Source: an uncultured bacterium (GTDB lineage Bacteria > Patescibacteriota > Dojkabacteria > CALFHW01). Taken from it: a stretch of 17,392 nt of DNA. Position 1 is the first letter of the stretch; each line of letters starts with the position of its first letter. A program made the position numbers and the translations under genes. The notes beneath the pieces were generated by a model. That model saw nothing but the letters and a program-made list of their open reading frames with translations, did not search any database and was not told the origin of the DNA. Below, piece after piece: positions 6,913-15,291 of the stretch. The stretch covers positions 1-17,392 of the forward strand of contig CALFHW010000014.1 of NCBI GenBank assembly GCA_937876695.1, read 5' to 3'.

Positions 6913-6926
6913 ACCTAGGTAGGAGG
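6913..6926 (+). promoter_or_regulatory. AGGAGG ribosome-binding site fused to an 8-bp palindrome
   Basis: AGGAGG (6921-6926) lies 6 nt before the GTG at 6933 and decides that start. Immediately before it is the perfect palindrome ACCTAGGT (6913-6920), just downstream of the promoter. That is a position where a repressor such as the operon's own CsoR could act. The palindrome is short, so the operator role is conjecture. Confidence 0.5.
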
Positions 6927-6932
6927 TATCGA

Positions 6933-8300
6933 GTGACTAAGAAGAAACCGAAAGAAGCCAAATATAAAATCGCCGGGATGCACTGTGCCAGCTGCGAGCT
7001 ACTAGTCGGCCAGGAGCTAGGTAAACTGCCTGGAGTAAGCTCTGCCGTAGCAAGTACAGCAAACGGTTCAGTATCAATTACTTATACTGGCGTAAAACCT
7101 ACTACAACAGTTCTTAACGACGCGCTCAAACCTTTTGGTTACTCAGTAGATGAAACCGAGGGAAACGCAAAAAAATCTGAGCAGAATACCGAGGCAGCAA
7201 AAATTGGGACTTTTCTGCCAGCTGTAGCCTTGGCTGCCCTAGTCCTAGCTGCCTTTGCTGCGCTCCAGCACTTAAGCAACCTCATGGCTGCCCAAATTGA
7301 ACTACAAGGAGTTGTCACCTACTTTTTATTTGGGGTTGCGGCTTCGCTGAGTAGCTGCGCCGCCTTAGTAGGAGGGTTAGTTCTCTCGATGAGTAAAGAT
7401 TGGAACCAACCAGGGTCAAGAAAACCTTTCCCCTTAATCCAATTCAATCTAGGTAGACTTTTGGGCTTCACATTTCTGGGCGGAGTATTGGGTCTGGCGG
7501 GCGGAGTAGTATCGCTATCAATTGAGTTCACTGCCATCTTGGTTATCATTACCTCCTTAGTAATGCTACTACTAGGGGTTCAGATGACTGGACTAATCCC
7601 CGCACTCAATAAATTTCAGCTGAAGTTGCCCGGGAAATTGGGACAAAAAGTGATGTCCGCAGGCAGTAGCAGCGCGCGCTTCGGCCCACTATTTATAGGT
7701 ATAGGCACTTTTCTGATCCCTTGCAGTTTCACGTTAATCGCTCAAGTACAGGCGCTGAGTTCGGGCAGTTTTATGGGTGGAGCAATGATACTCGGTAGCT
7801 TTGCTTTGGGGACCATTCCGGTTTTACTTGTCATCGGACTAACTGCACGCCATTTCAGTTTAGATGGCAACTTGCGCGATCTATTCCTAAAAACAGCAGG
7901 CATTGTAGTAATCGTATTTGCACTTTATACACTAGGTAACCAACTTAATGTGGTTGGGATACTGCCGGCAGGAGGGCAAGAAGGAGCTTATTCTCAACTC
8001 CCCGCAGCCGCCAGCCTTATCTCCGACGGAATCCAAAGAGCTAAACTTACAGCCGTAGACATGGGTTATCTAGAAAAAGAAATAGTTCTGAGGCAGGGCA
8101 TACCAGCTGAGCTAACAATTTTTGGGCAGACATTTGGTTGCGCCAATGCAGTGGTGGCCAGGGATTTCTGGCCAGGCGCAATACTAGTACAAAAAGGACG
8201 CGTGGAAACAGTGACCTTTACACCAGAGAAAACCGGAGTATTCAGAGGTTCCTGCACTATGGGCATGTATACATTTAAAATTCGTGTTATCCAAAGTTAA
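6933..8300 (+). CDS. HMA - TauE/DsbD-like membrane domain - cupredoxin fusion, copper handling
   Basis: A 455-residue, three-part protein. Residues ~8-75 are a heavy-metal-associated domain with the Cu(I) motif GMHCASC (Cys18, Cys21). Residues ~90-340 are a polytopic membrane domain of the sulfite-exporter TauE/SafE / DsbD_2 type. It carries Cys142 in the first half (SLSSCAALVGG) and Cys264 in the second (GTFLIPCSFT), the pair often kept in this family. Residues ~375-455 are a cupredoxin-like domain with Cys403 (TFGCANAV) and a C-x-M-x-M (SCTMGMY: Cys441, Met443, Met445) as copper ligands. The GTG start follows AGGAGG. It is first in the operon with csoR and copA, so a role in copper delivery, storage or export-linked thiol chemistry is likely; the exact reaction is unknown. 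Confidence 0.85.
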   Translation: MTKKKPKEAKYKIAGMHCASCELLVGQELGKLPGVSSAVASTANGSVSITYTGVKPTTTVLNDALKPFGYSVDETEGNAKKSEQNTEAAKIGTFLPAVALAALVLAAFAALQHLSNLMAAQIELQGVVTYFLFGVAASLSSCAALVGGLVLSMSKDWNQPGSRKPFPLIQFNLGRLLGFTFLGGVLGLAGGVVSLSIEFTAILVIITSLVMLLLGVQMTGLIPALNKFQLKLPGKLGQKVMSAGSSSARFGPLFIGIGTFLIPCSFTLIAQVQALSSGSFMGGAMILGSFALGTIPVLLVIGLTARHFSLDGNLRDLFLKTAGIVVIVFALYTLGNQLNVVGILPAGGQEGAYSQLPAAASLISDGIQRAKLTAVDMGYLEKEIVLRQGIPAELTIFGQTFGCANAVVARDFWPGAILVQKGRVETVTFTPEKTGVFRGSCTMGMYTFKIRVIQS

Positions 8301-8331
8301 TCAATTTAATTTAATTATTCAAACTAATCTG

Positions 8332-8595
8332 ATGAAGCAAATTACTACCAACAAGCAAAAGTCCCTGCTGGCAGCTAAGAAGGCGATTGGCACTTTGAGC
8401 AAAGTCTTGGAGATGATCGAGCAAGACAAATACTGCCCAGATATTATCCAGCAACTCGATTCGGCCACAGGCCTTCTCAGGTCCACCCGCAGTGAACTGC
8501 TGCAAGGGCACCTAGCGCACTGTTTGGAGCATAAGCTCCACGAGGATAAGGCCGGGACTATTGCGGAGCTCATGAAAATATATAATTTAAAGTAA
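8332..8595 (+). CDS. csoR: CsoR-type copper-sensing repressor (DUF156)
   Basis: An 87-residue all-helical repressor of the CsoR/RcnR family, which leaves its DNA operator when Cu(I) binds. The Cu(I) ligands Cys-His-Cys are Cys35 (KYCPD), His60 and Cys64 (GHLAHC). Their spacing equals that of M. tuberculosis CsoR (Cys36, His61, Cys65). That spacing and the usual family length favour the ATG at 8332 over an upstream GTG at 8284, which would overlap the previous gene by 17 bp. It sits between the fusion gene (31-nt gap) and copA (10-nt gap) and so probably autoregulates the operon. No Shine-Dalgarno is evident, so translation may depend on readthrough from upstream. Confidence 0.9.
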   Translation: MKQITTNKQKSLLAAKKAIGTLSKVLEMIEQDKYCPDIIQQLDSATGLLRSTRSELLQGHLAHCLEHKLHEDKAGTIAELMKIYNLK

Positions 8596-8605
8596 TTAAA
8601 AAACT

Positions 8606-11023
8606 ATGTCTAGCCAAATTACAGTTCCAGTTAAAGGCATGCACTGCGCCAGTTGTGCGGTGAATATCGAGAGAAAACTAAAGACCCTTCCTGGCGTAGA
8701 GAGCTGTGAAGTTAATTATGGCAATGACAAAGCAAAGATCGTATATGACGAGGCTGCAGTTAGTGTAGAGCAAATGAGTAAAGAGATTGAGCATCTGGGT
8801 TATAGCCTTGAGAGCCAGGGTAAGCAAATGGCGCACGCAGCGAAAGGGAATCACGCTGGGCACGGAGGACATCAACACAGTACTGGGGCTGATGGTGATA
8901 AGCATGGTAGTCATCAGATGGAGAATAACGACAGCCAACATATGGATAGTGGCATGGGAGATGGAACGCATGACGGCGTGGATCACAGCGAACATTTGGG
9001 GTTGGGCCAAACCAAAGATTATAAACTTGCAGAATTAGCGGAGTTTAGGCTTAAGTCGCTGATTGTGGTGCCGCTAGCTATCACCATGTTCGTGCTGATG
9101 GGCTGGGATATTCTCGCCCAAGCAGGCACAGTTCCAATGCTTCCCATCAACATGGAGACATTAAATACCATCCTGCTAATTGTCTCTACCCCTGTGATGT
9201 TCTGGGCAGGAAGTATATTCATCCAAGGCGCTATTAGATTTGTCCGCTATCGAGCCGCCAATATGGATACACTAGTTGGGATTGGAACATTGACTGCCTA
9301 TACCTACTCTACTCTAGTTACTTTATTTCCGGGGATTGCTATGGCGTTAAATACCGATCATACCTATTTTGACGTGACGATTGTAGTTATTGGGTTCGTA
9401 TTGCTAGGCAAATATCTAGAGACAAGCTCGAAGCTCAAAACTGGAGCTGCTCTGGAAAAATTAGTTGGGTTACAAGCCAAAACCGCCTTAGTGAAGAGAG
9501 GTGATGAATTTGTAGAAATTGATCTATCTGAAGTAATTGCCGGCGATAGAATATTAGTTAAACCTGGGCAAAAAATTCCGGTGGATGGCAATGTACTTGA
9601 GGGTAGCTCCTACGTCGATGAATCAATGGTGACAGGCGAAAGTATACCCACTGAGAAAGTCGCTGGATCTGCAGTAATTGGCGGAACCATAAATAAATCT
9701 GGCAGTTTCGAATTTGAAGCCACCAAAGTCGGTTCCCAAACTCTGCTAGCCCAGATCATCGCGCTAGTCGAAGAGGCCCAAGGCAGCAGAGCGCCAATTC
9801 AAAAGCTGGCTGACCAAGTATCTGGCGTATTCGTGCCAGTTGTCTTGATCATCGCTGCTCTTACTCTTCTAATCTGGCTAACGTTGGGCACCGCGGCCTT
9901 GGGTTTTAGCACCGCTCTCTCGCTTGGCATTTTATGTTTCGTAGGCGTCCTGGTAATTGCTTGCCCATGCGCCCTTGGGCTAGCTACGCCAACCGCCATC
10001 ATTGTCAGTACAGGCGTCGCTGCAGCTCAAGGGATATTAGTCAAAGACGCCGAACATCTCGAGACGCTGCACAAGGCGCAGATTCTGGTCTTTGACAAGA
10101 CAGGCACCCTGACCAAAGGTAAACCAGAAGTTACCGACGTAGTCATGCTCGGCAAAATGCCAGAGGCAGAGTTGTTATTAGCCGTAGCGGCGATCGAAGC
10201 GAAGTCCGAGCACCCCCTAGCAGAGGCAATTGTAGCCAAGGTAAAAGATTCACAATTACCTACAGTAACCGGATTCGACTCTATCCAAGGCCAAGGCGTT
10301 AAAGCTCAGGCGGGTGGTCGTGATTACCTCATCGGCAACTTGCGTCTCATGACTGACTACAAGGTCTCCGGGCTGGAAGCTGAAACCTTCCTGAGCCAGT
10401 CCTCTCTACTAGCAAAGCAAGGTAAGACGCCTGTATTCGCCGCCGCTGACGGCAAGATTGAAGCCATTATTGGGATCGCGGATACTCTCAAAGAGGAGAC
10501 AAAGCCCACTATAGCCGCGCTCAAAAAGTTAGGACTTAAACTAGTTATGCTCACTGGTGATAATCAGCAAACCGCGACGGCCATTGCCGCGCAAATTGGA
10601 ATTACATATTTTAGAGCTGAAGTCCTGCCCAATGATAAAGTAAACGTCATTAAAGAATTGCAAAAGCAAGGAATAGTAGCTATGCTTGGCGACGGGGTCA
10701 ATGATGCCCCTGCCCTAGCCCAAGCAAATGTAGGAGTTGCAATGGGAACTGGCACTGACATTGCCATTGATTCTGCGGGAATCATCTTGCTCAAAGGCGA
10801 CCTGAGTAAGCTGCTTAAAGCCATCAATCTATCGCGCCGGACCATGAACACCATCAAGCAGAACCTGTTCTGGGCATTTTTCTACAATGTGGCCAGCATC
10901 CCAGTGGCCGCTGGAATTCTCTACCCGTTCTTTGGAATCTTGCTAAGCCCCGCAGTCGCGGGTGTGGCTATGGGTCTCTCCAGCGTATCAGTGGTATTCA
11001 ACTCACTCAGGCTCAGGAGGTAG
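8606..11023 (+). CDS. copA: Copper-exporting P1B-type ATPase
   Basis: An 805-residue P1B-1 ATPase that pumps Cu(I) out of the cytoplasm. One N-terminal HMA domain carries GMHCASC (Cys14, Cys17). A His/Met/Asp-rich linker follows (about 76-130, more than a dozen His), then membrane helices. Further motifs are TGES of the actuator domain (343-346), CPC in the ion path (453-455), DKTGT with phospho-Asp497, SEHPL with the nucleotide-site His536, and GDGVND (695-700). The late membrane residues YN (760-761) and MxxSS (789-793) mark Cu(I) specificity. The length is usual. It is last in the operon. Its 3' end overlaps the convergent 11003-11674 gene by 21 bp, and no terminator is visible. Confidence 0.96.
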   Translation: MSSQITVPVKGMHCASCAVNIERKLKTLPGVESCEVNYGNDKAKIVYDEAAVSVEQMSKEIEHLGYSLESQGKQMAHAAKGNHAGHGGHQHSTGADGDKHGSHQMENNDSQHMDSGMGDGTHDGVDHSEHLGLGQTKDYKLAELAEFRLKSLIVVPLAITMFVLMGWDILAQAGTVPMLPINMETLNTILLIVSTPVMFWAGSIFIQGAIRFVRYRAANMDTLVGIGTLTAYTYSTLVTLFPGIAMALNTDHTYFDVTIVVIGFVLLGKYLETSSKLKTGAALEKLVGLQAKTALVKRGDEFVEIDLSEVIAGDRILVKPGQKIPVDGNVLEGSSYVDESMVTGESIPTEKVAGSAVIGGTINKSGSFEFEATKVGSQTLLAQIIALVEEAQGSRAPIQKLADQVSGVFVPVVLIIAALTLLIWLTLGTAALGFSTALSLGILCFVGVLVIACPCALGLATPTAIIVSTGVAAAQGILVKDAEHLETLHKAQILVFDKTGTLTKGKPEVTDVVMLGKMPEAELLLAVAAIEAKSEHPLAEAIVAKVKDSQLPTVTGFDSIQGQGVKAQAGGRDYLIGNLRLMTDYKVSGLEAETFLSQSSLLAKQGKTPVFAAADGKIEAIIGIADTLKEETKPTIAALKKLGLKLVMLTGDNQQTATAIAAQIGITYFRAEVLPNDKVNVIKELQKQGIVAMLGDGVNDAPALAQANVGVAMGTGTDIAIDSAGIILLKGDLSKLLKAINLSRRTMNTIKQNLFWAFFYNVASIPVAAGILYPFFGILLSPAVAGVAMGLSSVSVVFNSLRLRR

Positions 11024-11674
11024 AGTCGGATTGACAACATCAATGAGTAGCTTGTGAGTTTCTTTCAGTCGGACCTTGTGATTGGCGCTCACTGCATTTA
11101 TTTTACAAGGGTAAGAAATCAATCCAGAATCATGCAGACTCCCTCTGCCCACCATCATATAATCATTTTCTTTGGTCAATAACGGCAAGCCGCATGCTGC
11201 TCTCAGTATGTTATATACTTCATTACCAAGCGCTTGCTCAAAGAGCCCATTGGTAAAGTATGTCATGCGAGTAAACAAAGGGATTTCGCTAATTCTGCCA
11301 AGCTCGGGTATTCTAGCTCCATGCATAGCTACCAACTGCAGACCACTAACCCTAAATTCATTTACTCCTACCCTAAAACCCTTTTCAGTTTTTTTCTTTC
11401 TAGCATTTACCATCCAGCTGTATTCAAGTGTGATTGCGCTTGCAGTTGGAATGGCTTCAAATAGGTCGCTCTCGCCCTTGGGTAATGCCAACCACTCCGC
11501 ATCTAGTTCGGTGGAGATTGACTGGGCAAAGAGCTTTGCACCAGTTCGCTCATTTAGATGAATCATGGATTCATAATGAATTGTATTACCTAACCTAGAA
11601 CGCCAACTGTAGCTATTTAACCAGTCACTTGGACCCTCACTCAAGCCGTTTCTCCAATTCATCTCTCCAAACAT
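11003..11674 (-). CDS. Protein of unknown function
   Basis: A 223-residue soluble-looking protein if it starts at the ATG at 11674. The frame is open to a TTG at 11701 inside the upstream gene. The ATG has GGGAG 9 nt upstream, overlapping the preceding TGA stop region, so translation is probably coupled. No signal peptide, membrane segment or known motif is recognised. It has several Trp near the N-terminus (NWRNG, DWLN, SWRS), a basic KKKTEKG stretch near the middle, and ends in a Pro/Glu tail. It directly follows the large exported protein (5-bp gap), so it is likely in the same operon and may serve it. The TGA stop lies within the copA 3' end. Confidence 0.65.
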   Translation of the reverse strand: MFGEMNWRNGLSEGPSDWLNSYSWRSRLGNTIHYESMIHLNERTGAKLFAQSISTELDAEWLALPKGESDLFEAIPTASAITLEYSWMVNARKKKTEKGFRVGVNEFRVSGLQLVAMHGARIPELGRISEIPLFTRMTYFTNGLFEQALGNEVYNILRAACGLPLLTKENDYMMVGRGSLHDSGLISYPCKINAVSANHKVRLKETHKLLIDVVNPTLPPEPE

Positions 11675-11679
11675 TCTTA

Positions 11680-13872
11680 TCAGCTCCCACAATAGTAGCA
11701 ATCTCCGTACTTGGACTCGCTCTTCTGCAATTGTCCGGATAACAAAGCTAAGTCCTTATCGATCTCCATCTCTGAGAGAATTTTAGCCTTATCTTGATCT
11801 GGCAAGCTACTATATATCACTACCACCTTACCCTGAACCTCTCGAACCGTATAGCCGGTATAATAGTTATTGTTCAAGAAAGCTTCTACCTCGGATTTCT
11901 TGGCAGACAAGACGAAGTAGTTAATATACTGATATTTCCTATAATACCCACCATAGCCATTGGGCATAGACGCTGGTGAAGTAGACTGATTATTTGTGAG
12001 CAGATATTCGACACCAGCGTACTTAGCCATCAAGCAGTCCAGTCCCATAAAATACTTCTCGCAACCAGGCTTTGGCTGACTTATACTAACTCTATCCAAA
12101 TACAAGTCATACTTGGTTTTGAGATCCCCTGTAAGTAACCTACTTCCACTGGCAATTCTACTGAAGTCAGCGCCTATCGAAGTTGTCTCAGGAGTTAGCT
12201 GGGCTCGTTCTATGTTCTTAGCATCGACCTGAGAGATATGCTCTGTGGAAGCGCGAACCAGGTCAGGTACTGGCATACCAGTCCAGATGACATATTGGTA
12301 CCCATTAAAAGTCAAACTATACAGCAGGGTTCTAAAGTTATAGCCCCCAAATGGGTAGCTGGGCGGATAACTTGCAGGATTATAATTTGGATAACTTGCA
12401 GAGTAGCTTGCAGGATAACTCACGGGGGCTTCTATTCCATAACTACTGTAATATGAAGTGACGTCGATGAACCCACCGTCCATCCTTACTGGCGCGCTGG
12501 GTCCTTTAATGTAATCACCAGATCTTAGAAATGCTGGCTCGCCGTCGTGAATGCTCATCTGCGTCCAGTAATTGCCACTTTTAGTAGAGTAACTCGCCAC
12601 GTAATTGTCACTTTCATTCTCTGCGATACTAGGATCAAAATCGACATTGTTTACAGCATTACTGTATGATTCGCCAAGTCCATTTGAAGCATACTCTAGT
12701 TTACTGCCTAATAGATGCAATACTCCAAACTCCCTATCTAGATCAGCGAATTTGATCAAACTACCCATTGGAGTGTTGTCGATAGCTATTATTTTCTTGT
12801 CGATGTTCTCCAACTCAGGTAAGCTGAAAAGCTCCGGCAGTTGGGCTATGTCAGTTACTATCTGTTTTTCGGTAAAGGTCTCCTTGGCCACTTGCTTCCC
12901 GCCATAGTTGTATACAATTGCAACTAGATCCATTGTCTCAGCATCAAGTTGATACAAATGTCTAGCCTCATATGTCTCGGGCAGGATAGTTGGATAGCTG
13001 TCTGGATTATATTGATAGAAATAGTTGCCTACAACACTAGTAAACTCCAGCATTCTTTTACCTCCAATATAGTACTCTCTGACAAACTTGATGGAGTCGC
13101 TATTATCCGCGATAAGCGCAGTGATCCGATGTGGGCTGTGATAAGAATTGAGCATAGTAATCATGCAGTTCAGTGCATTTTCTACCGAATAATTGGCAAC
13201 TACAGCATAGCTACCACCGGCGAACTTAGCTTCTTGAGAAGGGCTAACTGACAGTAGTTTATGCAGGCCCCCGTTGACCTCTGCGCTGGCCTTTACCCTG
13301 AGTTCATTAGCAGAGGAGGTGACTGCCACTCTGGTCACCTCTGTTAGCTGTGGATGTGCTGGGTTAATTTCCAAGTAATTCTGACCTAGCTGGAAGCCTT
13401 CGGGGAAGACTGATTTGTCTTGAGCGTCGAACACGATCTCGGAATCGAGTACAGTTGTGATTTGCTGCTTTAATTCAAACTCCCTAGCTAACTTCAGCGC
13501 TAGGTTAGGATCTTTGATGACCGCACTGCCCTGCCCAGTCGGGTCAGTTGTAACTGCATCTTGATATTCATCGTAATCAATCCCAAACGTCTCCTCTAAT
13601 TTCGCCTGGGCTTTATTTCGAATCTCTTGCGGTATTTCTCCTGCAGGTTGCGGTCTTCCTAAAAGCCCGAAGACCACTAATCCAATAGTGATCAAGGCAA
13701 AGACTGCCACTCCAGATACCAGCCCCACTATCGCCTTGTTACTGCGAATAATATGCATAAGTCTACTACCGTTGTTAGAACTGTCGGTAACAGCGGCCAC
13801 CTCAACGGCCTCAACATTAGTCGGCATTAGCTGTGGGTCACTAGTTTCGATATTCTTTTTTGAGTCATCCAT
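11680..13872 (-). CDS. Large membrane-anchored extracytoplasmic protein, unknown
   Basis: A 730-residue protein with no family I recognise. Residues 1-46 are polar and probably cytoplasmic, 47-72 form one membrane helix, and the remaining ~650 residues should lie outside. An N-terminal helical part (about 75-140) is followed by a long beta-rich region. A Tyr/Pro/Ser repeat stretch (about 483-511) looks like a flexible or adhesive linker. The protein ends in CYYCGS, a CxxC (Cys725, Cys728), with two more Cys in GCEKYFMGLDC; these may be disulphides or a metal site. It lies between another anchored protein (87-bp gap upstream) and an unknown protein 5 bp downstream, suggesting a surface operon. 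The start ATG has no Shine-Dalgarno; a TAAAAT lies 15 nt upstream. Confidence 0.75.
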   Translation of the reverse strand: MDDSKKNIETSDPQLMPTNVEAVEVAAVTDSSNNGSRLMHIIRSNKAIVGLVSGVAVFALITIGLVVFGLLGRPQPAGEIPQEIRNKAQAKLEETFGIDYDEYQDAVTTDPTGQGSAVIKDPNLALKLAREFELKQQITTVLDSEIVFDAQDKSVFPEGFQLGQNYLEINPAHPQLTEVTRVAVTSSANELRVKASAEVNGGLHKLLSVSPSQEAKFAGGSYAVVANYSVENALNCMITMLNSYHSPHRITALIADNSDSIKFVREYYIGGKRMLEFTSVVGNYFYQYNPDSYPTILPETYEARHLYQLDAETMDLVAIVYNYGGKQVAKETFTEKQIVTDIAQLPELFSLPELENIDKKIIAIDNTPMGSLIKFADLDREFGVLHLLGSKLEYASNGLGESYSNAVNNVDFDPSIAENESDNYVASYSTKSGNYWTQMSIHDGEPAFLRSGDYIKGPSAPVRMDGGFIDVTSYYSSYGIEAPVSYPASYSASYPNYNPASYPPSYPFGGYNFRTLLYSLTFNGYQYVIWTGMPVPDLVRASTEHISQVDAKNIERAQLTPETTSIGADFSRIASGSRLLTGDLKTKYDLYLDRVSISQPKPGCEKYFMGLDCLMAKYAGVEYLLTNNQSTSPASMPNGYGGYYRKYQYINYFVLSAKKSEVEAFLNNNYYTGYTVREVQGKVVVIYSSLPDQDKAKILSEMEIDKDLALLSGQLQKSESKYGDCYYCGS
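12340..12425 (-). repeat. Tandem-like short repeats coding for Tyr-Pro-Ala-Ser units
   Basis: Copies of a 10-15 bp unit related to GGATAACTTGCAG (plus-strand reading) recur between about 12360 and 12422. On the coding strand they give SYPAS/SYSAS/NPAS/SYPPS units ending in a FGGY. They probably arose by slippage and form a disordered linker in the 730-residue protein. Confidence 0.55.
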
Positions 13873-13959
13873 TTTTTATTACGCTATATTTTATATCATC
13901 ATCTAAACACCAGATTACCCTGAAGTCAATGATGTTTATCCAATTAATTAAATACTTTA

Positions 13960-15261
13960 CTACTTAACTTTTTCTACCGTCACCAATCTTTCCCCCAGGG
14001 CCAGAGTGAGTAGTTGGGTTTTTGATAGATTTTTCATATCAACTACATAGACCTCTCCAGAGGGGAGCTTAGCTTTATCTTCACCTGGCTGCGGTATAAA
14101 AGGATAATACAATTCATACACAAAGTATTCACCGCCGACTTCGAGCAGTCGAGCTCCTGGGAAATTGGGAAGCAGGTGTTCGAAAACCATCTTCTTTTCT
14201 TGGGTATCAAACATGAATAGCCCGTTTTTATTGCATTCTTCAGAGCAGCCAAACTCGCTGCCCTGTAGGACTACATAGCGGCCACCGGGTACAGCCGCTA
14301 GCAGAGGCGAATCGGATTCTGGTACGCCAGCTAGGAGCTGCCTACCTAATTCATACTCAGCCTCAACCTTGCCTGTCAGATAGTTGATCAATTGCATTTT
14401 ATTGCCCTGGGTAGCATAAAAGCCTTTTTCCGTGCTCTTAGACTTGGCGACTTTGTCGCCATCAATTGCCAGTATCGTATCGCCGATTTGCAAGGAAGCT
14501 GGTAATTTAATTTCGGTGGCAGGGTAATTGGGATTTGATACTTCTATCCGCCAGAGCTTCTCCACAAGACCCGGAGCCACGAACTGAAGGACTACTGCAT
14601 AGCTTTTCTCACCCGTCTTAAACGAATAGTAGTTTATGAATAGATTCTCTTCAGCGGTGGCGTTATTAAATGGTGCAAATTTAGCCAAACTTTTCGATTC
14701 TCTGGTTTTTTGATTGAGCAACTCGGGGGATCCATAATCTTTTAACCTTAAGAACATTCCGTCCATGCCGGCAATAGCGAGCTGGTCTGCATATTTCTCG
14801 GTTGCAATTTGATTACCTTGCTTGAACACTAGGGTGTCGGTTTTATAATTTTCGCAGCTGAAGTCAAATTTGCCATTGCTAAAACTTACGTCTATGACCG
14901 CACGATCTTTGCAGGCTACAGGTAGAATATGCCTGCCCACCACTTGTTTGGTCTCAGGATCATAGGCTTTGATCTCCTTGGAGTCAGCAGTATGTAGATA
15001 TTTTATCTGGCCGGCGCTTGAGGCTTCAGAAGTTGGAGAGCCTTCAATCGGCGCCCCCGCAGGGTTTCCATTTGGGTTTCCAACTGGGAAGCTTCCTACA
15101 GGAGTGCTTACAGGCGGTGTCCCTTGGTTACCACCCCCTATGTTAAATATGGCTAGCGCTATCGCGCCAATCATCCCCAGCACTACAAAAAAAACTACTA
15201 CAAACAGGAGAAGTCTTTTTTTAGGGCTTAAGTTTTTTAGTTTAGTTAGCAATTTAGGCAT
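13960..15261 (-). CDS. Membrane-anchored extracytoplasmic protein, possible beta-propeller
   Basis: A 433-residue protein. A basic N-terminus (KLLTKLKNLSPKKR) precedes one membrane helix at about 17-40. Residues 41-85 are a Gly/Pro/Asn/Ser-rich linker, and the rest lies outside. That part reads as strings of short beta strands with turns such as DPETKQVVGRH, FDTQEKKMVFEH and VVDMKNLSKTQ, reminiscent of WD/PQQ-like propeller blades, but no family signature is clear. Cys occur in VACKD, FSCEN and FGCSEEC and could pair. The ATG at 15261 lies 30 nt after a GC-rich hairpin, with no Shine-Dalgarno (the leader ends CCTATAAA). It is first of the minus-strand surface cluster. Confidence 0.72.
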   Translation of the reverse strand: MPKLLTKLKNLSPKKRLLLFVVVFFVVLGMIGAIALAIFNIGGGNQGTPPVSTPVGSFPVGNPNGNPAGAPIEGSPTSEASSAGQIKYLHTADSKEIKAYDPETKQVVGRHILPVACKDRAVIDVSFSNGKFDFSCENYKTDTLVFKQGNQIATEKYADQLAIAGMDGMFLRLKDYGSPELLNQKTRESKSLAKFAPFNNATAEENLFINYYSFKTGEKSYAVVLQFVAPGLVEKLWRIEVSNPNYPATEIKLPASLQIGDTILAIDGDKVAKSKSTEKGFYATQGNKMQLINYLTGKVEAEYELGRQLLAGVPESDSPLLAAVPGGRYVVLQGSEFGCSEECNKNGLFMFDTQEKKMVFEHLLPNFPGARLLEVGGEYFVYELYYPFIPQPGEDKAKLPSGEVYVVDMKNLSKTQLLTLALGERLVTVEKVK

Positions 15262-15291
15262 ATTTTATAGGTTTCCAATAAATTTAGGTTT

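Noticed and set aside
8284..8331. GTG start at 8284 for CsoR
   Set aside because: It adds 16 residues not typical of the family and overlaps the previous gene. Starting at 8332 gives the usual length and Cys-His-Cys numbering.
8787..9038. Alternative-frame reading frame on the plus strand inside copA
   Set aside because: It lies wholly within copA where the His-rich linker biases codons, and its Trp/Met/Ile-rich translation has no recognisable features.
11003..11701. TTG start at 11701 for the unknown protein
   Set aside because: It lies within the upstream coding region, and the ATG at 11674 has a GGGAG 9 nt upstream.
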